Positions 40,887 to 49,841 of a DNA stretch of 64,000 bases are shown here, piece by piece (within the stretch, counting starts at the first letter, position 1; each line of letters opens with the position of its first letter). The DNA is from an uncultured Clostridia bacterium (GTDB taxonomy: Bacteria > Bacillota > Clostridia > Christensenellales > Borkfalkiaceae). The stretch is taken from assembly GCA_947624965.1 (NCBI GenBank), contig CANQMN010000008.1, forward strand, positions 1 through 64,000, given 5' to 3'. Position numbers and translations under genes: made by a program. The notes under the pieces were generated by a model. The model saw only the letters and a list, made by a program, of their open reading frames with translations, had not been told where the DNA came from and ran no database searches.

Positions 40887-40914
40887 AAAAAACCTCCCCG
40901 TTATACAGGGAGGC
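40887..40914 (-). terminator. Intrinsic terminator of the pyrH-rseP operon
   Basis: On the minus strand CCTCCCTG and GGGGAGG pair around TATAAC and are followed by TTTTTT, downstream of the rseP stop. Confidence 0.75.
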
Positions 40915-40935
40915 AGGCGGCAAAAATCCGCGGCG

Positions 40936-42138
40936 TCAAATAAATTGCAGGACATCCACGAGGATGGCGAACCCGATGAGGAACACGAACCCTACGGCGT
41001 GGACGATCGCCTCCACCTTGCGCGAAATGGGTCTGCCGCGCACCCATTCAATTGCGGTGAACACCATTTTACTGCCGTCCAGCGCGGGAATGGGAAGGAG
41101 ATTGAACACGGCGAGGTTGACGCCGATAAAGCCTGCGATCTCCAAGAAATTTCTGAAACTTCTGCGCGCGACCTGCGAGGTGAGGGAAATCGTCGTCAGC
41201 GGACCGCCGACCGCGCTCAAACCGAGCCGCCCCGTGAACAGTTCCCCTATCACGCGGAAGATGGAGCCCGCGATCTTCCACGAATAGACGAAAGAACGCC
41301 CGAGCGTCTCGAAAAAGCCGAACCGCTGGGTGCCCGAAGCGGGCGTCTTGACGCCGAGCGCCGCCCAGACGGCGTCCGTGTCCGTGCTGCTCTTCACGTT
41401 CACGTCCTCGCGCAGCATGACAGAGACCGTCATCTTCTCGCGCGTTCCGTCCTCCGCGAGGCGGGTAAGGACAAATTCCACCATGTCCCCCCTCTTTTTG
41501 CCGTCTACGGCGCGCGCGAGGTCTGTGGTGAGATACAGATCCCGTCCGTCCGCTTCGAGTAGGATATCCTTGTCTTGCAGGCTGTACTGCGCGTATTCGG
41601 GGGGAACATTCTCCTTCTCCGTCTCGTAGACGGCGGGCATGCTCTGCCCGTAGGCGAGAAGGCAGACGGTGATGAGGATCAGTGCCAAAAGATAGTTCAT
41701 CGCCGCGCCCGAACAGAGCACGACGAGCCGTTTCCATGGCTTCATATGGGTGAACTTTCCGTCGTCCGTCCAAAGTTCGTTGCGCTTTTTGGGCACAGCG
41801 GGCGGGGCGGGCGGCTTTTCTGCCCCCTCTTCCGCGGGGGTTTTCTCTTTGAAGAACGGGTGCTCTTCCTCCTCGCCGTCCTCCCCCGAAAAGGCGCAAT
41901 ATCCCCCCAGCGGGACGAGGCGCAGAGCGAACGTCTCGCCCGATTTTTTCCGCTTCTTCTTAAAAAAGGCGGGACCGAATCCGATGGAAAATTCGTCGAT
42001 CTTGAATTTGAGAAGTTTCCCCGCGACATAGTGTCCGAACTCGTGCACGGTGATCATCACGAGCAGGATGAGGATGGCGAGGAGAACGGAGCCGGTCGTG
42101 CGGAACACGTCCGCCGCCGAGAGAAGATCAATCATCAT
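40936..42138 (-). CDS. rseP: RseP, site-2 zinc protease
   Basis: A 400-residue intramembrane metalloprotease that cuts anti-sigma factors and signal peptide remnants. The zinc site HEFGH (VMITVHEFGHYVAG) is in helix 1, the second metal ligand is in NLLPIPALDGSKM, and a PDZ domain lies between. An insert rich in Glu, Pro and Lys (around 85-120) precedes the second helix. It overlaps the dxr end; ATG 42138 or 42135 may be used and neither has a ribosome-binding site, so translation may be coupled to dxr. Confidence 0.94.
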   Translation of the reverse strand: MMIDLLSAADVFRTTGSVLLAILILLVMITVHEFGHYVAGKLLKFKIDEFSIGFGPAFFKKKRKKSGETFALRLVPLGGYCAFSGEDGEEEEHPFFKEKTPAEEGAEKPPAPPAVPKKRNELWTDDGKFTHMKPWKRLVVLCSGAAMNYLLALILITVCLLAYGQSMPAVYETEKENVPPEYAQYSLQDKDILLEADGRDLYLTTDLARAVDGKKRGDMVEFVLTRLAEDGTREKMTVSVMLREDVNVKSSTDTDAVWAALGVKTPASGTQRFGFFETLGRSFVYSWKIAGSIFRVIGELFTGRLGLSAVGGPLTTISLTSQVARRSFRNFLEIAGFIGVNLAVFNLLPIPALDGSKMVFTAIEWVRGRPISRKVEAIVHAVGFVFLIGFAILVDVLQFI

Positions 42139-43210
42139 ATAAGAATTTGCGCGCATGCCTCCGCGCGAGCCCGTCCGCCTCTTCGAGCGCGGGATAGCTC
42201 TCCGCCGCCGCAACGGGAAACGCCGAAAGGGCGTCCTCCACAGTCTCGGCGATTCGGGAGAATGCTATGCGTCCCGCAAGGAAAGCGCAAACCGCCTCCT
42301 CCGCCGCCGCGTTGAGCACGGTGGGCGCGGTCCCGCCCCGCTTCCCCGCTTCGAGCGCAAGCCCGTAGCAGGGGAACTTTTCGGCGGGGAGCCGCTCGAA
42401 GTGGAGCGCCCCGAGCTTTTCGAGGTCGAGCGTGGGCGCGCAGGGCAACCGTTCGGGATAGGTGAGCGCGAGCTGGATGGGCACGCGCATATCTGGATAG
42501 CCGAGCTGGGCGATCGCCGCGCCGTCGCAAAAACAGACGAGGGAATGCACGATGCTTTCGGGGTGCACGACGGCGGAGATGCGCGAGAAGTCCGCGCCGT
42601 ACAGCCATTTCGCCTCGATGATCTCGTATCCCTTGTTGAGCAAGGTCGCCGAATCCACCGTGATCTTCGCCCCCATGCGCCACGTCGGATGCTTCAAGGC
42701 GTCCTCCGCCCGCACGCGGGAGAGCTGTTCTTCGGTAAAATGCAAAAACGGTCCGCCGCTCGCGGTGAGCACGAGCCGCTCGAAGGGGGCGTCCCTGCGG
42801 AAGGAGAGCGCCTGAAAGATCGCGGAATGCTCGCTGTCCACGGGGACGATCTCCGCGCCGCACCGCCGCGCCGTCTCCGTTACGAGCTGTCCGCCGCAGA
42901 CGAGGGATTCCTTGTTCGCGAGGGCGATCTTCTTGCCCAGCGCCGCCGCCTGCAAGGTATAGCGGAGCCCCGCGAACCCGCCCGCCGCGATAAAGGCGAC
43001 GTCGCAGTCGTCAAAGATATCCTCCGCCGCGCCGTCCGCCGCAACGTACGCCGCGCGCGGATGGAATTCCTCCGCCATCGACCGCAGACCTGCGCGGTCC
43101 CGCCCTGCGACGAGGACGGAAAAACAAAATCTATCGCGGTGATTGCGCACGGTCTCGGCGACCTGTCTGCCGATGTTTCCCGTACAACCGACGAGCGCGA
43201 TCTTCTGCAT
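42128..43210 (-). CDS. dxr: 1-deoxy-D-xylulose-5-phosphate reductoisomerase
   Basis: A 360-residue DXR (IspC), first committed enzyme of the MEP isoprenoid pathway. ALVGCTGNIGRQ binds NADPH; LANKESLVCGG, PVDSEHSAIFQ and TASGGPF mark the active site, KHPTWRMGAKITVDSATLLNKG is diagnostic. Slightly shorter than the usual 380-400. GGAGACAGCC precedes the ATG. Its product pathway feeds UppS upstream. Confidence 0.96.
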   Translation of the reverse strand: MQKIALVGCTGNIGRQVAETVRNHRDRFCFSVLVAGRDRAGLRSMAEEFHPRAAYVAADGAAEDIFDDCDVAFIAAGGFAGLRYTLQAAALGKKIALANKESLVCGGQLVTETARRCGAEIVPVDSEHSAIFQALSFRRDAPFERLVLTASGGPFLHFTEEQLSRVRAEDALKHPTWRMGAKITVDSATLLNKGYEIIEAKWLYGADFSRISAVVHPESIVHSLVCFCDGAAIAQLGYPDMRVPIQLALTYPERLPCAPTLDLEKLGALHFERLPAEKFPCYGLALEAGKRGGTAPTVLNAAAEEAVCAFLAGRIAFSRIAETVEDALSAFPVAAAESYPALEEADGLARRHARKFLYDD

Positions 43211-43230
43211 GGCTGTCTCCTTTATCCGAA

Positions 43231-43255
43231 AACGCCCGCGTGGACAGCGGGCGTT
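43231..43255 (-). terminator. Hairpin between cdsA and dxr
   Basis: AACGCCCGC and GCGGGCGTT pair with a 7-base loop; the minus strand reads on TTTTCGG. Probably a weak or partial terminator inside the operon. Confidence 0.5.
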
Positions 43256-43276
43256 CCGATATTCATTCTATGCGGC

Positions 43277-44362
43277 TTATCCCACGATCATGATCCGCGC
43301 CACCATCGTAAGGCAGACGACGAGCGACGCGAAGAGCGAGGAATCGATCCGATCGAGGATCCCGCCGTGCCCCGGCAGGATCTTGCCCATGTCCTTGATG
43401 CCGAGTTTTCGCTTGACGGCGCTCTCCACGAGGTCGCCGAACTGCGAGAACGCCGACGTGAGGATGCCGAGCGAGAGGAAGAAGATGATGTTGAGCGCGT
43501 TGATGGGAAGCTCCCATCCGAGCGGCGCGATGAGCCCCGAGCCGTCGAGCAAGGTAAAGCCGTAGCAGGCGAAGAAGATGACGACCGCGCCGATCGCGCC
43601 GCCGATGAGTCCGCCGAGCCCCCCCACGAGCGTCTTTTTGGGGGAGACGGAGGGCGCCATCTTGGCGGGGAACTTCTTCCCGAACAGCCGCCCGAACACA
43701 TATGCGAGCGAATCGGCGAACGGGCAGATGACGAACACGAAGAGGACGGCGAGCTCGGAATACTTTTCGAGGTGGTTGCACACTTCGAGCACGAGCAGGA
43801 AGAAGGACGGGTAGATGTAGGAGAGCAGGGAATATCCCGTGGATTCGAGATCGACCTTTCCGTGCGCGAACACGAGGAGCGCGAAGAGCAGGGCGATGCC
43901 CGCTATGAACACGACGAACGTGATGTGCAGCGAATAATTTCGCCCGCGCGCGCCCAAAAAGCCCGTGCCGCCCGCGACGGGATCGGGCAAACTGATGCCG
44001 AGAACGTCCGCAAAGTAGAAGTCGCTCACGGAATAGGCGACGAGCACGAGGACGGAAAACACCATGACGATGATCTTTTGCGAACCGTGCAGTTTTTCCC
44101 CGAACGCGCGGAGCATCTCCCATGTCCCGACGCCCGCAAACAGAAAGAGCAGGACGTCGAAACACAGATCTCCCACGCCGAGCGGGATCGTTCTTCCGTC
44201 GTCCGTAACATAGGGCACCCAGACGAACATCTTCATCAAGAAGAACGCGAGCAGCACGACGCAATATACAACGCCCGTGAGAAGGCGCAACCGCAAATTG
44301 TTCTCCTTCTTCACAGGCGCAGCCTGTACTTCTTCGTTTTCCATATCTTTTCGCCCCCGCAA
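43277..44362 (-). CDS. cdsA: Phosphatidate cytidylyltransferase CdsA
   Basis: A 361-residue membrane enzyme making CDP-diacylglycerol for phospholipids. About eight helices and the C-terminal CdsA signature SAFSQFGDLVESAVKRKLGIKDMGKILPGHGGILDR-type motif (SQFGDLVESAVKR, GHGGILDRID). The TTG at 44362 has AAGGAG eight bases upstream; the ATG at 44344 has none, so I prefer TTG. Part of the pyrH-rseP operon. Confidence 0.94.
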   Translation of the reverse strand: MRGRKDMENEEVQAAPVKKENNLRLRLLTGVVYCVVLLAFFLMKMFVWVPYVTDDGRTIPLGVGDLCFDVLLFLFAGVGTWEMLRAFGEKLHGSQKIIVMVFSVLVLVAYSVSDFYFADVLGISLPDPVAGGTGFLGARGRNYSLHITFVVFIAGIALLFALLVFAHGKVDLESTGYSLLSYIYPSFFLLVLEVCNHLEKYSELAVLFVFVICPFADSLAYVFGRLFGKKFPAKMAPSVSPKKTLVGGLGGLIGGAIGAVVIFFACYGFTLLDGSGLIAPLGWELPINALNIIFFLSLGILTSAFSQFGDLVESAVKRKLGIKDMGKILPGHGGILDRIDSSLFASLVVCLTMVARIMIVG

Positions 44363-44377
44363 AGGAGGGACTCCTTG

Positions 44378-45070
44378 TTACAGTTTCCCGAACCGCCGAT
44401 CCCGCGCGGCATAGGCTTTGAGCGCCTCGTCGAAATCTTCGTCCGTAAATTCCGGGAACATCTTCTCCGAAAAATAAAATTCGGAATAGGCGCACTGCCA
44501 GAGCAAAAAGTTGGAGATGCGCAGTTCCTTTCCCGTCCTTATGAGAAGGTCGGGCGCGGGCATATCTCCCGTCCGGAGCAGGGAGGAAAACGTCTCCTCG
44601 TCCACCTCTTTCCCGCGGCGGACCGCTTCGTTCGCGGCGGCGAGGATATCCTGCCGCCCGCCGTAGCCGATGGCGAGCACGAGCGTCCCCCGTTCGCCGC
44701 CCGCCGTTCTCTCCTCTCCCGCGCGGATGAGCGTCCCGATATCCGCGGGCAACAGGGACAGATCGCCGATCACGCGGAGGGAGATCCCCTTCTTGCGGAG
44801 CGTCTCGGCGTTGCTCGCGAAAAATTCGCGGAAGAGCCCGAAGAGCCCTTTGAGCTCCTCCTCGGGGCGGTTGAGATTTTCGGTGGAGAGCGCGAACAGC
44901 GTGCAATAGCGCACGCCCGTATCGAAGACGTGCTCGGTGAGCGCGATCATGCGCTTTACGCCCGCGCGATGTCCCGCGCTCCGCGGCAACAGCCGCTTTT
45001 TCGCCCACCTGCCGTTTCCGTCCATGATGATGGCGACATGGCGGGGCGTATTTGCTCCGACTTCCGCCAT
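44378..45070 (-). CDS. uppS: Undecaprenyl diphosphate synthase UppS
   Basis: A 230-residue cis-prenyltransferase making the lipid carrier for cell-wall precursors. IIMDGNGRWA contains the catalytic Asp at 17; HRAGVKRM, FALSTENLNRP, AIGYGGRQDI and DLLIRTGKELRISNFLLWQCAYSE-type motifs (RTGKELRISNFLLWQ) are present. Start ATG overlaps the frr stop (TGATG). A longer frame upstream has no conserved residues. Confidence 0.96.
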   Translation of the reverse strand: MAEVGANTPRHVAIIMDGNGRWAKKRLLPRSAGHRAGVKRMIALTEHVFDTGVRYCTLFALSTENLNRPEEELKGLFGLFREFFASNAETLRKKGISLRVIGDLSLLPADIGTLIRAGEERTAGGERGTLVLAIGYGGRQDILAAANEAVRRGKEVDEETFSSLLRTGDMPAPDLLIRTGKELRISNFLLWQCAYSEFYFSEKMFPEFTDEDFDEALKAYAARDRRFGKL

Positions 45071-45642
45071 CAGACGGTCATGAGCTCCTTTTCCTTCGCC
45101 GCGATCTCTTTCTCGATCCGCTCGATGTATTTCCCGACGCACTCCTCGATGTCGAGTTCGAGATTTCTCGCCTCGTCCTCGGAGAGCTCCTTGCCGTTCT
45201 TCATCTTCTTCACGGTGTCCATCGCCTCGCGGCGGTTGTTGCGCGCGGCGACCTTGCTGTCCTCGCCCATGCGCCTTATCTGCTTCACGAGATCGCGCCG
45301 ACGCTCCTCGGTGAGTTCGGGGAACACGAGGCGGATGACGTTGCCGTCGTTGGCGGGATTGATGCCGAGCGCGGAACTTTGGATGGCTTTCTCGATGGAT
45401 TTGAGAAGGGATTTATCCCACGGGCTGATCACGAGACAGCGCGCGTCCGCCGCGGAGATGTTGCCGAGCTGGTTGAGCGGGCTCATGCCGCCGTACGCCT
45501 CTACGAGCAACTTGTCGAGCACGTGCGGATTGGCGCGTCCCGCGCGGATGGCGGAATAATCGTCTTTGAGAACGTTCACCGTCTTTTCGAGTTTGTCCTC
45601 CAAGATGAGAAGGACTTCTTCCGCCTTTTCGTTATCGATCAT
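45070..45642 (-). CDS. frr: Ribosome recycling factor
   Basis: A 190-residue RRF that, with EF-G, splits post-termination ribosomes. DDYSAIRAGRANPHVLDKL, VISPWDKSLLKSIEKAI and the C-terminal RRDLVKQIRRMGEDSKVAARN match. AGGAGG lies upstream of the ATG; pyrH lies 10 bp before it. Confidence 0.97.
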   Translation of the reverse strand: MIDNEKAEEVLLILEDKLEKTVNVLKDDYSAIRAGRANPHVLDKLLVEAYGGMSPLNQLGNISAADARCLVISPWDKSLLKSIEKAIQSSALGINPANDGNVIRLVFPELTEERRRDLVKQIRRMGEDSKVAARNNRREAMDTVKKMKNGKELSEDEARNLELDIEECVGKYIERIEKEIAAKEKELMTV

Positions 45643-45652
45643 ACAGACCTCC

Positions 45653-46363
45653 TTATTCGTTGCTGATCAAGGTTCCTATTTTTTCACCGCACACCGTGCG
45701 GATGATGGAATTCTTTTCGCCGAGGGCGAACGCGAGCACGGGGATACGGTTTTCCTTGCACATCGTCGCCGCCGTCGCGTCCATCGCTTTGAGATTTTTA
45801 TTGATGATCTCGTCGAAAGTGAGCCTGTCGTATTTCTTCGCTTCGGGGTTGACGCGGGGGTCACTGTCGTAAATGCCGTCCACGTTCTTCGCCATGAGCA
45901 GTACGTCCGCGGCGATCTCGCACGCGCGCTGTGCCGCCGCCGTGTCCGTGGAACAGTACGGGTTCCCCGTGCCGCACGCGAGAATGACGATGCGCCCCTT
46001 TTCAAAGTGGTGGAGCGTCTTGCGCAAAACGTACGGCTCCGCGACCGAGACCATGTTGAGCGCCGTCTGCACGCGCGTGGGAATGCCCTTCTTTTCGATG
46101 GCGTCCATCATCGCGAGCGAATTCATCACGGTCGCCAGCATGCCCATGTGGTCTGCTGTCGTCCTGTCCATGTTCGTGCCCTGCCGACCCCGCCAAAAGT
46201 TTCCGCCGCCGATGACGAGCGCGATCTCCACGCCCATGCCGTGGATCTGCACGAGCTGATCGACTACGTTGGAGATGACGTCCTCGTTGAGCCCGAACCG
46301 CTGTTCCCCGGCGAGCGCCTCCCCCGACAGTTTGAGTAAAACACGCTTATATTTCGGTTGCAT
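45653..46363 (-). CDS. pyrH: UMP kinase
   Basis: A 236-residue bacterial UMP kinase. LLKLSGEALAG opens it; VIGGGNFWRG and NPYCSTDTAAAQRA bind nucleotide; DGIYDSDPR and FDEIINKNLKAMDATA complete the family pattern. First gene of the operon pyrH-frr-uppS-cdsA-dxr-rseP. Confidence 0.97.
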   Translation of the reverse strand: MQPKYKRVLLKLSGEALAGEQRFGLNEDVISNVVDQLVQIHGMGVEIALVIGGGNFWRGRQGTNMDRTTADHMGMLATVMNSLAMMDAIEKKGIPTRVQTALNMVSVAEPYVLRKTLHHFEKGRIVILACGTGNPYCSTDTAAAQRACEIAADVLLMAKNVDGIYDSDPRVNPEAKKYDRLTFDEIINKNLKAMDATAATMCKENRIPVLAFALGEKNSIIRTVCGEKIGTLISNE

Positions 46364-46399
46364 GATATCCCCTCTTATGTTCCGGCGATCTCTTTTTTC

Positions 46400-46428
46400 A
46401 GTATAACATACCCGCGCAAAAAAAGCAA
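46400..46428 (-). promoter_or_regulatory. Promoter of the pyrH operon
   Basis: Minus-strand TTGCTT (46423-46428), 17 bp, TATACT (46400-46405). A GC hairpin near 46449-46483 lies upstream of it and may terminate the preceding membrane-protein gene. Confidence 0.6.
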
Positions 46429-46562
46429 TACTTTCCTCGGAAGAAATCCCGCGCGCGCCGCGGAAAAGCGTCTGCGGCGCGCCCCTCTTTTGCGCGAAAG
46501 TTGCGGTTTTTTTGCAGTATTGCGCGAAAACGCCGTCCGCCCCGAAAAAGGCGGGCGCGGGC

Positions 46563-47363
46563 TTACGCGCGCTCCCTCACGCGCATGGCGTTGAGCTCCT
46601 GCACTCTGCCGAGGAAGGAGACCGCCGTCTCCCGCCTTTTGAGCGTCTCGGTGAACTTCGCCGTAACGAGCGCATAGATACAGAAGATGGGCGGCGCGCC
46701 GAGGTTGGTCTCCAAGAGGGAATTGACGACGAGCGTCGTGATCTTCTGCCCCCAGTCTGCGATTTCCGCGCTTCGGATGCCGCCGAGAAGAAGCGAGAAC
46801 TCCCAAGCGAACTGCACGAGTATGCCGATCGCGAGCATCCAAAAGAGCGGGAAACGCTTCGTCCTGTCCCTCTGAAACAGATTATAGCAGATCGCGGCGC
46901 CGTACCCGAGCACGAGGATGAGCGCCATATAGCCGTGGTAGGCGCCCGTCGTGCGCTGGATCTTGATGGGCGCAAGGTCCTGCCCGAAGGTATTCGCGAG
47001 CATGGGCGCGGCGATCCACCAGACCGCGATAAGCAGGGACCATTCCGCGAGATGTTTGTCCTTGGAAAACCAAAGCCAGATCCAAACGAAGTTGGTGATG
47101 CCGTAGCTCATGCTCATCCAAAGGAGCACCCAGAAGAGATCGCCGCCCTCGATGGAGCGCGAATGCGTGGCGAGGTGAAAGATGCCGTAATCGACGATCA
47201 TGTATAAAATGCCGCCCGCGATGCCCCAGAGCAGGGTGAGGTATTTTTTCTTGACGACAAGAAGGACGCACAGCCCGACGAGAAACGCGATGTCGAGGTA
47301 GATATACAGGGGGTTGAACACCCGTTGGGCGACGATCTCGCCCGCGAGAAGGGACGGTTGCAT
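46563..47363 (-). CDS. Seven-helix membrane protein, function unknown
   Basis: A 266-residue protein with about seven helices and short loops. Residues such as GITNFVWIWLW and GYMALILVLGYG are Trp/Tyr/Gly-rich. I do not recognise the family. It interrupts the usual rpsB-tsf-pyrH order, lying between tsf and pyrH, and follows the tsf terminator, so it may depend on read-through from tsf. GGGAGATAAAATC precedes the ATG. Confidence 0.65.
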   Translation of the reverse strand: MQPSLLAGEIVAQRVFNPLYIYLDIAFLVGLCVLLVVKKKYLTLLWGIAGGILYMIVDYGIFHLATHSRSIEGGDLFWVLLWMSMSYGITNFVWIWLWFSKDKHLAEWSLLIAVWWIAAPMLANTFGQDLAPIKIQRTTGAYHGYMALILVLGYGAAICYNLFQRDRTKRFPLFWMLAIGILVQFAWEFSLLLGGIRSAEIADWGQKITTLVVNSLLETNLGAPPIFCIYALVTAKFTETLKRRETAVSFLGRVQELNAMRVRERA

Positions 47364-47387
47364 GATTTTATCTCCCGTGTCGATACG

Positions 47388-47416
47388 AAAAAAGAGCCGT
47401 CGAACGGCTCTTTTTT
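47388..47416. terminator. Terminator of rpsB-tsf
   Basis: AAAAAAGAGCCGT-CGA-ACGGCTCTTTTTT, symmetric, just after the tsf stop on the minus strand. Confidence 0.85.
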
Positions 47417-47426
47417 GTAAATTTCG

Positions 47427-48341
47427 TTACTTCTTCATCGCTTCGACTTGCTTGGCGACTTCTTCGGACAGGTCCTCGCTCTTCTTTTCGAGCCCCTCGC
47501 CCATGACGAAGAACACGAACGCATGCAGCGCGGTCTCGGGAAGTTTCGCGCCCGCGATGAGCTGTTTCAGGGTTACCTTGTCGTCCTTGACGAATTTCTG
47601 TTCGAGGAGACAGTTCTCCTCGTAGAACTTCTTGATCTTGCCCTCGACGATGCCGGCGAGTACCTTTTCGGGCTTGCCCGCCATCTTCTCGTCGTTGCGG
47701 ATCTCTTGCAGGAGAATGGATCTCTCCTTCTCGACGGTCTCGGGAAGGACATCCCCCTTGCAAAGATACGCGGGCTTGGAGAACGCGGTGTGCAGCGCGA
47801 TGTCGTGCGCGAGCGCCTTGTTCTCGGGCGTGGCGGGGCAGGCAAAGTCGAGCATGACGCCCATCGTGCCGCCCATGTGGATATATGTTTCGACGAAGCC
47901 TTCGCTCTCGTACCGCGCAAAACGGCGCACCGAGATCTTTTCGCCGATGACGCCCACCTGCTCTTGGATGTACGTCTCCACCGTCTTGCCGCCGAGCTCG
48001 CTCGCGAGAAGTTCCGCAACGTCCGCGGGCGCGACTTTTGCGATCTGCTTCGCGATCGTCTCCGCGATCTCGTGGAAGCGTTCGCCCTTCGCGACGAAAT
48101 CGCTCTCGCAGTTGACTTCGACGAGCACGCCCGTGTTGCCCTCGACATAGGCGGAGACGATGCCCTCCGCCGCGATCTTGGAGGCGCGCTTTGCCGCCTT
48201 GGCGATGCCGCGCTCGCGGAGGATATCCGCCGCCTTCTCGAAATCGCCCTCCGCGTCCGTAAGCGCGCGCTTGCAATCCATCATGCCGGCGCCCGTCTGC
48301 TCGCGGAGCTTCATAACGTCCTTTGCCGTAAATTCAGCCAT
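47427..48341 (-). CDS. tsf: Elongation factor Ts
   Basis: A 304-residue EF-Ts, nucleotide exchange factor for EF-Tu. VMKLREQTGAGMMDCKRAL is the N-terminal signature and VEVNCESDFVAK the second. AAGGAG lies upstream of ATG 48341. It directly follows rpsB. Confidence 0.97.
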   Translation of the reverse strand: MAEFTAKDVMKLREQTGAGMMDCKRALTDAEGDFEKAADILRERGIAKAAKRASKIAAEGIVSAYVEGNTGVLVEVNCESDFVAKGERFHEIAETIAKQIAKVAPADVAELLASELGGKTVETYIQEQVGVIGEKISVRRFARYESEGFVETYIHMGGTMGVMLDFACPATPENKALAHDIALHTAFSKPAYLCKGDVLPETVEKERSILLQEIRNDEKMAGKPEKVLAGIVEGKIKKFYEENCLLEQKFVKDDKVTLKQLIAGAKLPETALHAFVFFVMGEGLEKKSEDLSEEVAKQVEAMKK

Positions 48342-48359
48342 GGTTTTCTCTCCTTGCAA

Positions 48360-49130
48360 TTATTCTTCGCTCGCCGCGACGACTTCTTCGATGTCCGCGG
48401 GCGCTTCTGCGGGCGCCGCCTCTTCCTCCGCGGGAAGAACGGGCGTCTCGCCCTGATTCGCCTCGATGACCGCGTTCGCGATGACCGAAGAGATGAGCTT
48501 GATGGCGCGGATCGCGTCGTCGTTGCCGGGAATAACGTAATCGATGAGGTCGGGATCGCAGTTGGTATCCGTGATGGCGACGATGGGAATGTGCAGTTTC
48601 CTCGCCTCCGAGACCGCGATGTCCTCGTTATGCGGGTCTACGACAAACATCAGCCCGGGCATGCCGCGCATGTTCTTGATGCCGCCGAGATTGCTTTCCA
48701 GCTTTTCCATCTCTTTTTTGAGCCCGAGCACTTCCTTCTTGGGGAGAAGGTCGAACTCGCCGCTCTGCTCCATTCTTTCGAGCTTTTCGAGATAATCGAT
48801 GCGCGAACGGATGGTTTTGAAATTGGTGAGCGTACCGCCGAGCCAACGGGAGTTGACATAGAACTGCCCGCAGCGGAGCGCCTCTTCCTTGACGGCGTCC
48901 TGCGCCTGCTTCTTGGTGCCGACAAAGAGCACGCTCTTGCCCGCCTTCACGCTCTCCACGACGAAGGAGTACGCCTCTTCGATGAGCTTTGCGGTCTGTT
49001 CGAGATCGACGATGTGGATATCGTGCCGCGCCGCGAAGATGTACTTCTTCATCTTGGGGTTCCACTTTCTCGTTTGGTGCCCGAAATGGACGCCCGCTTC
49101 GAGAAGCTGTTTCATGGTGATAACTGCCAT
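48360..49130 (-). CDS. rpsB: Ribosomal protein S2
   Basis: A 256-residue S2. [37 protein letters not shown], and [17 protein letters not shown] are diagnostic; the tail is Ala/Glu-rich. GGAGGCATT precedes the ATG. The mRNA leader is about 110 nt. Confidence 0.97.
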   Translation of the reverse strand: MAVITMKQLLEAGVHFGHQTRKWNPKMKKYIFAARHDIHIVDLEQTAKLIEEAYSFVVESVKAGKSVLFVGTKKQAQDAVKEEALRCGQFYVNSRWLGGTLTNFKTIRSRIDYLEKLERMEQSGEFDLLPKKEVLGLKKEMEKLESNLGGIKNMRGMPGLMFVVDPHNEDIAVSEARKLHIPIVAITDTNCDPDLIDYVIPGNDDAIRAIKLISSVIANAVIEANQGETPVLPAEEEAAPAEAPADIEEVVAASEE

Positions 49131-49249
49131 AATGCCTCCGTTATACCGCCTCCGCACGCCTTTTTCCGCTCTTTTTCCGCCGATGAGATTTGCGGAACAC
49201 GGGAAGCGGAACGCGCGAAGTGAGGATTGCCCGCATTGCGAGCGTTACG

Positions 49250-49278
49250 ATTATACCATAGCGGAAAATTTTTTGCAA
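49250..49278 (-). promoter_or_regulatory. Promoter of rpsB-tsf
   Basis: Minus-strand TTGCAA (49273-49278), 17 bp, TATAAT (49250-49255). Confidence 0.7.
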
Positions 49279-49340
49279 CTTGTTTTGAAGCGGAAAAACG
49301 GAATTTTCCCGCGGCGCGACGAAAAAATCCCGCAAACCGC

Positions 49341-49369
49341 TTGACAGCGGGAGCGACCCGAACTATAAT
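49341..49369 (+). promoter_or_regulatory. Consensus promoter of the MarR redox operon
   Basis: TTGACA (49341-49346), exactly 17 bp, TATAAT (49364-49369). The perfect consensus suggests it is held down by a repressor, most simply the MarR protein encoded first. Confidence 0.75.
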
Positions 49370-49400
49370 TAAAATACGAATTAGGATTTCAGAGGTCTTT

Positions 49401-49841
49401 ATGGACGCACGCACCTTTTTTTACACACTCGGGAAACTCGTGTACGGGCTCGACGGCGCGTACGAAGAGTACGGGCGGAACTGCCGCGTGGGTTCGCCCA
49501 ACCTTTTGTGGATCCTCTACGCCCTGAACGACGGCGGGCGGCACAGCCAAAAGCAAATTTGCGGCGACTGGGCGATCCCGCGGAGCACGGCGAATACCAT
49601 CGTAAAAGATTTGGAGAGCAAAAACTACGTTGCGCTCTCCCGGATCGAAGGCGAACGGCGGGAACTTCTCATCTCCCTCACGCCGCGCGGCAAGGAATAT
49701 GCGGACGGAATTTTGTCCGACCTCTACGCGCGGGAAAGGGAAATTTATTCGGAGATAGAAGCCCCCGAAGAACTTCTCGAAACTTTGCAAAATTTGGCGG
49801 CGAAGATGCAGAAGATCGCCGCAAAAGGAGATAAAATATGA
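49401..49841 (+). CDS. MarR-family transcriptional regulator
   Basis: A 146-residue winged-helix protein. The DNA-binding region runs from about 33 to 100: SQKQICGDWAIPRSTANTIV is the recognition helix and ISLTPRGKEYADGIL the wing and following helix, standard for MarR. The three Cys include one in the NCRVG segment and ICGDW, possible redox sensors, though this is speculation. It leads an operon of flavodoxins and quinone-type enzymes and probably represses it. Confidence 0.88.
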   Translation: MDARTFFYTLGKLVYGLDGAYEEYGRNCRVGSPNLLWILYALNDGGRHSQKQICGDWAIPRSTANTIVKDLESKNYVALSRIEGERRELLISLTPRGKEYADGILSDLYAREREIYSEIEAPEELLETLQNLAAKMQKIAAKGDKI

